From Idiomarina piscisalsi (GTDB lineage Bacteria > Pseudomonadota > Gammaproteobacteria > Enterobacterales > Alteromonadaceae): a stretch of 64,000 nucleotides of DNA. A program made the position numbers and the translations under genes. Position 1 is the stretch's first letter. Each line of letters starts with the position of its first letter. Location: assembly GCF_002211765.1 (NCBI RefSeq), contig NZ_CP022133.1, positions 1,116,001 to 1,180,000 of the forward strand, in the 5' to 3' direction. Below, in pieces: positions 17,796 through 25,973 of this stretch. The notes under the pieces are model-generated. The model was not told where the DNA came from. It searched no databases and worked only from the letters and a program-made list of their open reading frames with translations.

Positions 17796-18880
17796 TGAAA
17801 TTGTCCTACCTTGCCCTGGCGCTAACCGCAGCAACGCTGGCGGGTTGCTCCGCGGCGGATAGAGAAAGAGCCAGTGGTGGTTTTGATTACGTCAATATTC
17901 AACCAACCGATACATTGACGTTGCCTGGTGACCTTGAACGTCCTGAACGAGATTCCGAATACGCTGTCCCTCAAACCGATGTGAAAAATGCGCCGGTTGG
18001 TCAGCGTGTCAATATTACAGCTCCTCAGCAAGTGCGTCCGTTAGGCTTAGGCAGTCGTGTGCTCGAAACGGAAACAGAAACACGCGTGTATTTCGATATT
18101 GTCGAAGGTATGGGTGATTCTGTGACGGAATTTGTAGAAGCGGCGGTTAAAACTGTACTTGAACGCCGCGGTATTAGCTACGACGAACAGAGTGACGGTC
18201 ATTGGCTAACAGAAACCATGAGTCTTCAACAAACAGTAGACGGTGAGGGTGGTTTTCTTGGCTTTGGTGGTGAGGAAGATAAACTGCAGGAGCGTACTTT
18301 TCGTTACGAAATTATTCAGGAAACTGAATCGCATAAGCGTACAACTTCGCTGCGAGTGGCTATTGATGACTTTACTCAACGTGTCGATGGTCGCACGGTA
18401 GACGTTGCGCCTGTTGTCAGAAATAACCTTGAAACGGAACTGCTGAATGTGTTTATTTCTGAAGTGAATCGTAAACAGCAGCAAGCCGTCGCGCAAATGA
18501 AGGCCGAAGGCATTGATACGCAGTTGACTCAGTCTGAAGCTGGCGAGAATATCCTGTTGGTTGAAGATGACTTTGAACAAGCATGGCCATTAGTGAACCT
18601 GGCGCTACAGAGCATGGGCTTTGAAGTGGAAGATTTAAACCGTGAAACCGGTACTTATTTTGTCAGCTACAGCGAGCCAGACAGTGGTTTCTTATTTATT
18701 GGGGGCGACGATTACGAAGCGCTGGGTATTGAAGAAGGCGAATACGAGTTTAGATTGCTTGAGTCTGGAGATAATACTGCTGTACGTGTCTATCAAGATG
18801 ATACAATGGTCTCTAAGCAATGGCTGGAAAGCATTTACGAAAACTTCCGAGCAGCTGTTAAACAGCAAAGTAAACTGTAA
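17795..18880 (+). CDS. bamC: Outer-membrane assembly lipoprotein BamC
   Basis: A 361-residue lipoprotein of the BAM complex, with a signal peptide and lipobox LAGC (lipidated cysteine at about residue 18). The unstructured N-terminal segment (DYVNIQPTDTLTLPGDLERPERDSEYAVP) that contacts BamD is recognisable, followed by two helix-grip domains. It overlaps the dapA stop by one base and precedes purC by 22 bases, the same dapA-bamC-purC order as in E. coli. Length is close to the E. coli protein. Confidence 0.92.
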   Translation: MKLSYLALALTAATLAGCSAADRERASGGFDYVNIQPTDTLTLPGDLERPERDSEYAVPQTDVKNAPVGQRVNITAPQQVRPLGLGSRVLETETETRVYFDIVEGMGDSVTEFVEAAVKTVLERRGISYDEQSDGHWLTETMSLQQTVDGEGGFLGFGGEEDKLQERTFRYEIIQETESHKRTTSLRVAIDDFTQRVDGRTVDVAPVVRNNLETELLNVFISEVNRKQQQAVAQMKAEGIDTQLTQSEAGENILLVEDDFEQAWPLVNLALQSMGFEVEDLNRETGTYFVSYSEPDSGFLFIGGDDYEALGIEEGEYEFRLLESGDNTAVRVYQDDTMVSKQWLESIYENFRAAVKQQSKL

Positions 18881-18902
18881 TTAAGTGCGAGTGAAATAAT
18901 CA

Positions 18903-19613
18903 ATGGAAAAGCGCAGTGAGTTGTACCGGGGTAAGGCGAAAACGGTTTACCACACCGATGATCCAGATCGTCTTATTCTGGAGTTTCGTAACGATACATC
19001 GGCTTTTGACGGTGAAAAGGTTGAACAGCTTGCCGACAAAGGCAAGGTGAACAATAAGTTTAACCACTTTATTATGAGCAAGCTGGAAGAAGCCGGCATT
19101 CCAACACAGTTGGATGAATGTATCAGCGACACCGAATCGGTAGTGAAAAAGCTCGACATGATTCCGGTCGAGTGTGTGGTGCGCAACTACGCTGCGGGCT
19201 CTTTGGTTAAACGTTTAGGCGTTAAAGAGGGAATGGAGTTGAACCCGCCAACCTTCGAGTTTTTCCTGAAAAATGATGCATTGCACGATCCAATGATAAA
19301 CGAGTACCACATTCAGGCATTCGGTTGGGCTAAGGCTGAGCAAATTGAAAAAATGAAAGAACTGACGTTTAAAGTCAACGATGTTCTGAAAAAGCTATTT
19401 GCTGATGCCGGTCTGTTACTGGTCGACTACAAGCTGGAATTCGGTGTGTTCAACGGTGAAATCATGTTAGGCGACGAATTCAGTCCGGATGGCTGCCGTT
19501 TATGGGACGCCGAAACCCGCGAAAAGCTCGATAAGGATCGTTTCCGCCAGGGTCTTGGTGGTGTTGTTGAAGCGTATCGTGAAGTGGCTAAGCGCTTAGG
19601 CGCAGATATTTAA
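18903..19613 (+). CDS. purC: Phosphoribosylaminoimidazole-succinocarboxamide synthase
   Basis: A 236-residue ATP-dependent ligase joining CAIR and aspartate in de novo purine synthesis. The N-terminal [16 protein letters not shown] nucleotide-binding loop, the [13 protein letters not shown] block and LVDYKLEFG...[14 protein letters not shown] are family signatures. Length equals the short bacterial PurC. It follows bamC and is probably in the same transcript. Its stop overlaps the end of the convergent DUF2897 gene by 3 bases. Confidence 0.97.
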   Translation: MEKRSELYRGKAKTVYHTDDPDRLILEFRNDTSAFDGEKVEQLADKGKVNNKFNHFIMSKLEEAGIPTQLDECISDTESVVKKLDMIPVECVVRNYAAGSLVKRLGVKEGMELNPPTFEFFLKNDALHDPMINEYHIQAFGWAKAEQIEKMKELTFKVNDVLKKLFADAGLLLVDYKLEFGVFNGEIMLGDEFSPDGCRLWDAETREKLDKDRFRQGLGGVVEAYREVAKRLGADI

Positions 19614-19771
19614 TCCGGCTTATCGTTATGGTCCGCTTCAGAGTCGTCTTTTTTCTCTGACGACTTTGTACCGGGCCATTTAAATTTAGCGCTGTATTTT
19701 AAGACCATCAGGTTACTGACAATGACGCCTATGACTAGGGCGATTAGTAACCACACCAGATGTTCGTCCAT
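19610..19771 (-). CDS. DUF2897 small membrane protein
   Basis: A 53-residue protein starting [18 protein letters not shown], with one N-terminal membrane helix, a short basic juxtamembrane stretch ([13 protein letters not shown]), and a hydrophilic charged tail ending in HNDKPD. This is the layout of DUF2897 proteins, of unknown function. GGATG-type initiation overlaps the end of the upstream M15 peptidase gene by 28 bases, so it is probably co-translated. It ends against purC. It is short and easily missed by gene callers. Confidence 0.65.
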   Translation of the reverse strand: MDEHLVWLLIALVIGVIVSNLMVLKYSAKFKWPGTKSSEKKDDSEADHNDKPD

Positions 19772-20472
19772 CCTTCATCCTCTGTTATTGTATCGATATG
19801 CTGTTTTTTTATCGTTGGCAGGTTATCCAGAATACAGGGTTTGCCTTCAATATCGAGCGCACTAATCGTGGCTTCCAGAACGTCTAGTGACAGCAGCTTG
19901 TGACACTGACTAGACACCGGCCGGTAACTTAAGTGCCAGGGCTCTTGCGCAACACCGCCCTGGTAACGGGCATAAGGAAAGAAGAAGCCGTATTCATGAG
20001 CATGTTGTGTTAGCCATTGCCACAAAGTATAGCAAGGTCCGGATTCATTGACGTATTCGCCAGGCACTAATTCCAGTTTAAGGCTTTTGTCTGTGTCAAA
20101 AGGGTATGGGTCGTATACGTCGAGGTCGCTTCCCCAGTGATGACGACTACCACCGGGCAGCGCTGACCAATGCAGTATTGCCCACAGCTTTTCAATGTCG
20201 TTCAAGGCATTAACGTCAATAATCTCGCCATTTTTATCGCGTAAGCTCAACTCGCCTCGCCATTTTCGGTTCCATATCGACAGCTGGCGTTCCAGTGAAC
20301 GAAAGCCTGACGCAATACGGATATCAACCCCGTTATCTAAGGCCGCCTGCTTAAGCTTCATGTAGGCTCGGGCTGTCTGCTCTTCCAAACGTTGGTTTTC
20401 TATGTCAATTAAATGCGATTCGGTGGCTCCGGTAATGTGCCTGAGACTTAACACAGTAAATTCTCCATGCAA
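19744..20472 (-). CDS. D-alanyl-D-alanine carboxypeptidase-like peptidase, M15 family
   Basis: A 242-residue zinc peptidase of the LAS (VanY/DacB-type) fold. The substrate-binding [13 protein letters not shown], the zinc motif [15 protein letters not shown] and the second site EPWHLSYRP are clear. Such enzymes trim D-alanine from peptidoglycan peptides. No signal peptide is visible, so either it acts in the cytoplasm or the start is wrong; a GTG at 20454 (VLSLRHITG) would leave just 7 bases of overlap with dapE, against 25 for the ATG. It lies in the yffB-dapE group. Confidence 0.83.
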   Translation of the reverse strand: MHGEFTVLSLRHITGATESHLIDIENQRLEEQTARAYMKLKQAALDNGVDIRIASGFRSLERQLSIWNRKWRGELSLRDKNGEIIDVNALNDIEKLWAILHWSALPGGSRHHWGSDLDVYDPYPFDTDKSLKLELVPGEYVNESGPCYTLWQWLTQHAHEYGFFFPYARYQGGVAQEPWHLSYRPVSSQCHKLLSLDVLEATISALDIEGKPCILDNLPTIKKQHIDTITEDEGWTNIWCGY

Positions 20473-21578
20473 CGCAGATAAACAGTACTGAGTTTGTCTA
20501 AGTCCTCTGCTTTTACCCGTTCATTGATTTTGTGAATGGTGGCGTTAACTGGTCCCAGCTCGACAAGCTGTGCTCCGGTTGGTGCAATAAAACGGCCGTC
20601 GGAGGTGCCTCCGCCAGTGGATAACTCTGTCTCAAAACCGCATTCAGCCTTTATCGCTTGGGTGACCGCTTCGATTAAGCTGCCCGACTCGGTTAAAAAA
20701 GGTGGACCGTTAAGCTTCCATTTTAGTGAGTACTTTAACTGATGCTTATCCAGAATTGCTTCAGTGCGCTGCTTCAGCTCTTCAGCAGTGACCTCAGTGG
20801 AAAAGCGAAAGTTAAACTGAGTGTCAATGCGACCTGGTATGACGTTACCCGCTCCGGTTCCGGCGTTGATGTTAGATACCTGAAAGGTTGTGGGGGGGAA
20901 ACTGGCGTTGCCTTTGTCCCATTGCTCGTTGACTAAGTCAGTTAATGCAGGAGCAACGTTATGCACCGGATTCTCAGCCAGGTGTGGATAAGCAACATGC
21001 CCCTGAATACCAAACACCGTTAAGTCACCGGTTAAGCTGCCACGGCGCCCGTTTTTGACCACATCACCGAGCCTTTCGGTACTCGACGGCTCACCGACAA
21101 TACACCACTCAATGGGTTCGTCACGCGCTTGCAAAGTTTCAATGACGCGTTTGGTGCCGTTAATAAAAGGACCTTCCTCGTCACTGGTAATAAGAAAAGC
21201 GATGTCGGTATCAACATCCGGATATTTGGCGATAAACGCTTCAGTGGCCGTAATCATGGCGGCTAAACTGCCTTTCATATCAGCAGCGCCACGGCCATAT
21301 AAATAACCATCATGAATCGTGGGTTCGAACGGCGGAAATTGCCAGTCATTAACATCACCCGGTGGCACTACGTCAGTGTGTCCGGCAAAGCAAAACACCT
21401 TACGACCATGACCCCGGCGGGCCCACAAATTCGTAGTGTCTTCAAACACCATGGTTTCCAATTCAAAACCCAGTGCCGCCAGGCGTTCGCCTATGACTTG
21501 CTGGCAACCTTCGTCTTCTGGTGTGACAGACGGGCGCGCAATGAGCTCTTTGGCTAACGAGAGTGTTTCTGAGCTCAT
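20448..21578 (-). CDS. dapE: Succinyl-diaminopimelate desuccinylase
   Basis: A 376-residue dinuclear zinc hydrolase that produces LL-diaminopimelate for lysine and peptidoglycan synthesis. Metal and catalytic motifs are [34 protein letters not shown] (catalytic glutamate pair), and the dimerisation-domain segment with [14 protein letters not shown]. The start overlaps the stop of yffB by 4 bases (ATGA). The yffB-dapE pairing is the same as in E. coli. Confidence 0.96.
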   Translation of the reverse strand: MSSETLSLAKELIARPSVTPEDEGCQQVIGERLAALGFELETMVFEDTTNLWARRGHGRKVFCFAGHTDVVPPGDVNDWQFPPFEPTIHDGYLYGRGAADMKGSLAAMITATEAFIAKYPDVDTDIAFLITSDEEGPFINGTKRVIETLQARDEPIEWCIVGEPSSTERLGDVVKNGRRGSLTGDLTVFGIQGHVAYPHLAENPVHNVAPALTDLVNEQWDKGNASFPPTTFQVSNINAGTGAGNVIPGRIDTQFNFRFSTEVTAEELKQRTEAILDKHQLKYSLKWKLNGPPFLTESGSLIEAVTQAIKAECGFETELSTGGGTSDGRFIAPTGAQLVELGPVNATIHKINERVKAEDLDKLSTVYLRCMENLLC

Positions 21579-21919
21579 AAGTAGCGGTCACTCCACTCGG
21601 CTTCTTTAAACCCGCAGTGATAGCCCTCGTTGTCTTTTACTAGCGGGCGCTTGAATAACGTCGGTTGTTCAGCGACTAATTCAGCTAACGCATCATTATC
21701 CTTTAGCGTTTTCTGGTTATCTGACAAATTGCGCCAACTGGTGCTGCGTTTATTAATCAGCTGGTCGGCGGGTAATTCATTCAGCCAGTCCAGAACCGTT
21801 TCTTTTTCCAGAGGTTGCTCACGAACATCAATAAACTGATAGTCAACGCTGTGTTTATCTAACCACTTCAGCGACTTCTTAACAGTGTCACAGTTTTTAA
21901 TTCCGTAAATGGTCAACAT
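21575..21919 (-). CDS. yffB: ArsC/Spx-family protein YffB
   Basis: A small thioredoxin-fold protein in the ArsC/Spx family. The ATG at 21919 ([20 protein letters not shown]) gives 114 residues; the in-frame start at 21958 would add 13 residues with no homology. One active-site cysteine is at residue 10, without the CxxC of Spx. [16 protein letters not shown] near the C-terminus corresponds to the conserved arginine region. E. coli YffB binds glutathione; the substrate is not established. It is translationally coupled to dapE. Confidence 0.85.
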   Translation of the reverse strand: MLTIYGIKNCDTVKKSLKWLDKHSVDYQFIDVREQPLEKETVLDWLNELPADQLINKRSTSWRNLSDNQKTLKDNDALAELVAEQPTLFKRPLVKDNEGYHCGFKEAEWSDRYL

Positions 21920-21926
21920 ACTTCTA

Positions 21927-22481
21927 TTACTCCGGTTCTTCATTAAGACAGGTTTCATTGGCTACAACACGTCCCGTTTGTTGCCAGTGTATCGGTAATT
22001 CACAAGCTTGTTCAGTTAATGCCGATAATAACACGCTTAGCCCTTGCTGTGAGTGGGGTAAACTGCGTAGTCGGGGTAAATTTACAGACATTAACGGTGT
22101 GCCTTGCTCCACTTGTTCTGCGTGTCGACAGAGCACTTTTAGCGCATCATGTGTTAAGTACTGTTCGCCAGAGCCCCAAATGAGTTGCACAGAAAAGTGC
22201 TCGTTAATTTTAATAGCAATGTAATCGCCGCTCTGGCTTAAGTGCAGTAATTCACCGGATACTGGCGCATACAAGGTACTGCCTGTTATGCTGAGTTGCA
22301 GACCACTGCCAAGCAGTTCGCTTCCGGCAATAGCGGAGGTTGAATGAGCCGACTGAACCCGCCCGGTTATTGGTGCGTATATCAATGGAAGCTTAGGTTG
22401 GGGCACTGGGTTTGAGCCTCTTATGGTGTTAATTTTAAGAGTATAGTGACAAAGCGCGGGTAGCTTATCAACTGTATCCAC
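21927..22481 (-). CDS. IIA-Glc-like domain protein lacking the phosphorylation histidines
   Basis: A reading frame of up to 184 residues whose core (PLIYAPITGRVQSA, LGSGLQLSITGSTLYAPVSGELL, GDYIAIKINEHFSVQLIWGSG, then GTPLMSVNLPRL) follows the beta-sandwich of the PTS enzyme IIA-Glc. By my alignment, the two active-site histidines of IIA-Glc fall on D (in SGDYIAI) and G (in IWGSG). It cannot then carry a phosphohistidine and may be a binding or regulatory protein. The listed start is a GTG inside an inverted repeat; a start nearer PQPKLPLIYAP is plausible. It ends just upstream of yffB. Confidence 0.6.
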   Translation of the reverse strand: MDTVDKLPALCHYTLKINTIRGSNPVPQPKLPLIYAPITGRVQSAHSTSAIAGSELLGSGLQLSITGSTLYAPVSGELLHLSQSGDYIAIKINEHFSVQLIWGSGEQYLTHDALKVLCRHAEQVEQGTPLMSVNLPRLRSLPHSQQGLSVLLSALTEQACELPIHWQQTGRVVANETCLNEEPE

Positions 22482-22495
22482 ATTATCTGTGGATA
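22475..22495. repeat. Inverted repeat of two near-consensus DnaA boxes
   Basis: TATCCACA, a five-base spacer TTATC, then TGTGGATA: perfect eight-base arms. Each arm, read inward with its preceding base, matches TTATCCACA at 8 of 9 positions. It lies between the IIA-like gene and yfbV, which are divergent, and overlaps the GTG start proposed for the former. It could be an operator, a DnaA-binding site, or a hairpin in the transcript. Confidence 0.45.
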
Positions 22496-22620
22496 TCTTT
22501 GTGCACTACACGGTTGTAACAGCGCAAAGTAATGAAAAATAAGGATTATTTTTAAAGGTCGAATATCGTACAGTAGTCAGTAAATTGATCATTTATGCAG
22601 CGTTTTCAGGAGTTATCCAG

Positions 22621-23055
22621 TTGAGTCAATCGTTTTTTCAAACACTTCGTGACGGAAAAGCTTATTCCGAAAAGTGGCCTCACCACTCGGTGGTGGCGGC
22701 AATGACGGAATCCAGAGTAATTCCTATGACCCGCAAAGGGGTAAAGTGGGTACCCGGCATAGCAGTAATTAATGCGGTGTTAACCTGGCAGTTTTTGCCA
22801 CAGGAACAGCTGGCAACGGGCATTATGCTGTCACTGATCATGCTGAGTTTACCCTTGCAGGGAATCTATTGGTTAGGTTGGCGTTCGCAACAACAGCTGA
22901 AGCCACAGCTGAAGCGTTGGTATTTTGAACTTAGGAAAAAGCTTGAGGCGCAAGGCATTGTGGTTAAAATAACCAATAATAAAGCGCCTCGATATATGGA
23001 CTTAGCGATTGTGTTGCGACAGGCGCTTGATCAGCTCCCGCCGCATGAGCATTAA
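22621..23055 (+). CDS. yfbV: UPF0208 membrane protein YfbV
   Basis: A protein of about 144 residues with two central membrane helices (VPGIAVINAVLTWQFLP and TGIMLSLIMLSLPLQGIYWLGW). The N-terminal block AYSEKWPHHSVVAAMTESRVIPMTRKGVKWVP is the YfbV signature. In E. coli YfbV contributes to positioning of the Ter macrodomain. The TTG at 22621 is preferred because AGGAG lies eight bases upstream; a TTG at 22585 would add 12 residues. It converges with xthA with only two bases between them. Confidence 0.82.
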   Translation: MSQSFFQTLRDGKAYSEKWPHHSVVAAMTESRVIPMTRKGVKWVPGIAVINAVLTWQFLPQEQLATGIMLSLIMLSLPLQGIYWLGWRSQQQLKPQLKRWYFELRKKLEAQGIVVKITNNKAPRYMDLAIVLRQALDQLPPHEH

Positions 23056-23057
23056 CG

Positions 23058-23867
23058 TTAAACGTTGAAAGTCGACCAAACCGGTGCGTGATCTGACGGT
23101 TTTTCAATACCTCTTAACTCGTAGTCAATACCGGTATCTTCGCATTTCTCTGCCAGGCACTCGGTGGCTAAGATTAAGTCAATGCGCAGACCACGATTGT
23201 CGTCAAAACCACGAGAACGGTAGTCAAACCAGCTAAATTCGTTGTCCGTGTCCGGGTTCAGCAGGCGGTAAGTGTCCTGGAAACCCCAGTTCATGAGTGT
23301 TTGAATCCACTCGCGCTCTTCTGGTAAGAAACTGCATTTACCGGTGCGAAGCCAGCGCTTGGCATTGTTTTCGCCAATACCAATGTCATGATCAATGCGC
23401 GAAATGTTCATATCGCCCATCACAATCACCGGGTCGTCGGCAGAAAGCTCGGTATTTAGGTAATTCATTAAGTCCTGATAAAACTTTTCTTTTGCCGGGA
23501 ACTTGGTGGGGTGGTCACGACTTTCACCCTGTGGGAAGTAGCCATTCAATACACGTACACGCTTACCGTTCTCAAGTGGGTAGTCGCCCATGATCATTCG
23601 GCGCTGTGCATCTTCGTCGTCAGTCGGGTAGCCGAACTGTGGATTTTCCAGCGGTTTTTTACTGAGCATAGCCACGCCATAGTGACCTTTTTGGCCGTGA
23701 TAAATGACGTGGTAACCCATCGCCTCGACGTCAGCCAGAGGAAATTGGTCGTCATGGACTTTGGTTTCCTGCAGGCCGATGATATCAGGCTGGTGTTTAT
23801 CGATAACGGCCTGAAGTTGGTGCAAACGTGCGCGAATACCGTTGATATTGAATGATATTACTTTCAT
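23058..23867 (-). CDS. xthA: Exodeoxyribonuclease III
   Basis: A 269-residue AP endonuclease and 3'-5' exonuclease for base excision repair. The ATG at 23867 ([15 protein letters not shown]) follows ACAGGACAC; the frame extends 14 residues further upstream but without homology. Catalytic motifs are [26 protein letters not shown], the DxxxxS region RIDLILATE and the closing SDHAPVW. All expected metal-binding and histidine residues are present. It converges on yfbV. Confidence 0.95.
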   Translation of the reverse strand: MKVISFNINGIRARLHQLQAVIDKHQPDIIGLQETKVHDDQFPLADVEAMGYHVIYHGQKGHYGVAMLSKKPLENPQFGYPTDDEDAQRRMIMGDYPLENGKRVRVLNGYFPQGESRDHPTKFPAKEKFYQDLMNYLNTELSADDPVIVMGDMNISRIDHDIGIGENNAKRWLRTGKCSFLPEEREWIQTLMNWGFQDTYRLLNPDTDNEFSWFDYRSRGFDDNRGLRIDLILATECLAEKCEDTGIDYELRGIEKPSDHAPVWSTFNV

Positions 23868-23987
23868 TGAGTGTCCTGTCGTCATGCAATTTTGCCAAAA
23901 GCATAACATAAGCAGAGAAAAACTTGGGATGCGAAAATATAAGAAAGTTCGTATACTCGGGCGGGCGTTAGGTAGGGAGAATAAGAC

Positions 23988-24311
23988 GTGCAGCAGCTAC
24001 TTAATAATTTAGGAATGATGATTCGTCCGCATTTTTATGAAATTGCGATGATGATTGTGGCCACTTTACTGGTCATTTACGGTAATGAAATTAATAAACT
24101 GGTAAAGCGCCAGGTTGCGCATTGGCACTTCATTTTCAGAACGTTAGTGTTTGTAGTGGTGTGCGCCTTCGGCTATGGTTGGCTGCTGGTTTGGTTTACA
24201 CCGGTTTTAGCCGGCTGGCTGCATCAAATACCGCTTCAATTTGTCGCCGTCAGTGCTATAGGCATTGTCTTTTTGCTGGGTATTCTCGCCGAACGAAAGA
24301 AACAATTATAA
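23988..24311 (+). CDS. DUF3392 membrane protein
   Basis: A 107-residue protein with three membrane helices ([58 protein letters not shown]) and a basic end. The N-terminal [32 protein letters not shown] is typical of DUF3392, of unknown function. It starts at GTG with GGGAGAA about seven bases upstream. It precedes the patatin gene by 15 bases and may share its transcript. Confidence 0.75.
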   Translation: MQQLLNNLGMMIRPHFYEIAMMIVATLLVIYGNEINKLVKRQVAHWHFIFRTLVFVVVCAFGYGWLLVWFTPVLAGWLHQIPLQFVAVSAIGIVFLLGILAERKKQL

Positions 24312-24326
24312 ATCAGGAACAGTAGT

Positions 24327-25394
24327 ATGAGCGACTGGATTGATATAAAAGCCGGTGCGCAAGCGTATCAGCACATTCAGGAAAAACAACTTACCGCTGA
24401 CGACGTAGGCTTGTTGTTGGGGGCCTCTGGTGGGCCTAAGTGGTTTGTGCTGCAGGGCATTGACCGTTGGATGTTCGGCGACTTTTTTAAAAACAATGAA
24501 AAACCTTTGAATACGCTTGGAACCTCGGCAGGTGCATGGCGTTTTGCGGCGCTTGGTCAGCAGGACCCAGTCGCTGCCAGTGACTTGTTTTGTCAGCTGT
24601 ACAGCACACAGACCTACAGCGAAAAGCCTGATCGGGCGGAAATTACCAGCGAAGCCAAAATACTGCTCGATAAGTACATTTCTGACAAAGCCGTTGAAGA
24701 AATATTGGGGCAGTCAGCGTTCCGTCACCACTTTATTGTTGCCAGGTGTCGTGGCTGGACAGCCTCGGAGTCACGCCGACAACTGGTTGGGTTGTTAAAC
24801 TCAGCGATAGCTAATGGCATTAGTCGACGTTGGTTAGGCCGCTTTTACGAGCGTGTTATTTTCCACCATCCGGACTCTGATGCCGCGTTTACAAAAGACT
24901 GGAATGATTTACCCACTACCCGAGTCGCGCTGAGCCAGGAGAACTTCCAGCCCGCTATTTTAGCAACAGGCTCAATTCCTCTGGTATTGGACGGCGTTAA
25001 AGACATTCCTGGAGCACCCAAGGGCATTTATCGTGACGGCGGCGTGACTGACTATCACTTTGACCTCGACTTCAGCAATGTTGATGGCTTGGTACTGTAC
25101 CCGCATTTTAACCGTGACGTTATTCCCGGGTGGTTCGACAAGCGATTGACCTGGCGTCGAACCACGGGTAAGAAGTGGCCAAACGTTATCTTCATTAGTC
25201 CGTCTGAAGCGTTTATTAAGTCATTACCTTACGGAAAAATTCCGGACCGAACCGACTTTGCTAATTTAGATGCAGAAACCCGCATGAATTACTGGCGCAA
25301 AGCCATTGACGCGGGACGTCGAATGGGCGACCAATTACAAGACTGGGTAGAAAACGGCAAGTTAAGAGAAAAAGTAAAGCTGTGGACGCCCTAG
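24327..25394 (+). CDS. Patatin-like phospholipase family protein
   Basis: A 355-residue predicted lipid acyl hydrolase. The nucleophile elbow is GTSAG at 65-69 (Ser67), preceded by the glycine-rich oxyanion loop GASGGPKW, and the second dyad residue is D237 in RDGGVTDYH. The pattern matches a bacterial patatin subgroup with the first glycine loop altered from DGGG. No signal peptide or membrane helix is visible, so it is probably cytoplasmic; the lipid substrate is unknown. AGGAACAG precedes the start. It follows the DUF3392 gene closely. Confidence 0.8.
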   Translation: MSDWIDIKAGAQAYQHIQEKQLTADDVGLLLGASGGPKWFVLQGIDRWMFGDFFKNNEKPLNTLGTSAGAWRFAALGQQDPVAASDLFCQLYSTQTYSEKPDRAEITSEAKILLDKYISDKAVEEILGQSAFRHHFIVARCRGWTASESRRQLVGLLNSAIANGISRRWLGRFYERVIFHHPDSDAAFTKDWNDLPTTRVALSQENFQPAILATGSIPLVLDGVKDIPGAPKGIYRDGGVTDYHFDLDFSNVDGLVLYPHFNRDVIPGWFDKRLTWRRTTGKKWPNVIFISPSEAFIKSLPYGKIPDRTDFANLDAETRMNYWRKAIDAGRRMGDQLQDWVENGKLREKVKLWTP

Positions 25395-25406
25395 TACTTT
25401 GCTAAC

Positions 25407-25877
25407 TTAGAGCCCGTGAGTGTCAAAACTGGCATCGCATAACTGCTCGAAGCGTTCGGCCGCTAGGCGTCGGGCGCTGTTCAGTTGTTTTGCGGTTAAT
25501 TGATGAACCAGTGACTGCAGCAGTTCGCTTGCTCCCTCTTCACCGGCATTTTCTGCCAATGTTAACCAACAACAGGCATGAAAAATACTGTGGGGTAAGT
25601 CGCGGCCTTGCATAAACATTTGGCCTAAATACAGCATGGCTTTACTGTGTCCGAACAGTGCGGCGCGGCGAAAATGCTTAGCGGCTTCAAACCCCTGACC
25701 CTCTTTCATTAAATCGGCTGCTCGTACGTAGTGGTGTTTAGCAAAGCGTTGCCAGTACTCAGGACCGCGAACTGTGGGTCTATTTTTAGCGGGCAGGCGA
25801 GTTTTGGCCAGCTCAATGAGCTGATCAACCTGTTGTAATAATGCATTTTGCCACTCGTTGACGTTCGCCTGACTCAT
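25407..25877 (-). CDS. Sel1-repeat-containing protein
   Basis: A 156-residue, probably cytoplasmic protein. The centre (AADLMKEGQGFEAAKHFRRAALFGHSKAMLYLGQMFMQGRDLPHS) fits one to two Sel1-like TPR units, a helical scaffold for protein-protein contacts. No catalytic motif is seen. It is transcribed divergently from the hybrid sensor kinase at 25974, with 96 bases between the starts; a functional link is only a possibility. Confidence 0.65.
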   Translation of the reverse strand: MSQANVNEWQNALLQQVDQLIELAKTRLPAKNRPTVRGPEYWQRFAKHHYVRAADLMKEGQGFEAAKHFRRAALFGHSKAMLYLGQMFMQGRDLPHSIFHACCWLTLAENAGEEGASELLQSLVHQLTAKQLNSARRLAAERFEQLCDASFDTHGL

Positions 25878-25973
25878 CCGGAATTGGTTATTTTTATGTT
25901 ATTGTTGGCGTCAGTGTACACTATGTTTTTCAGTGGGCAAACTGCCTGACTCATAAGGACTATTCTCGCTTTC

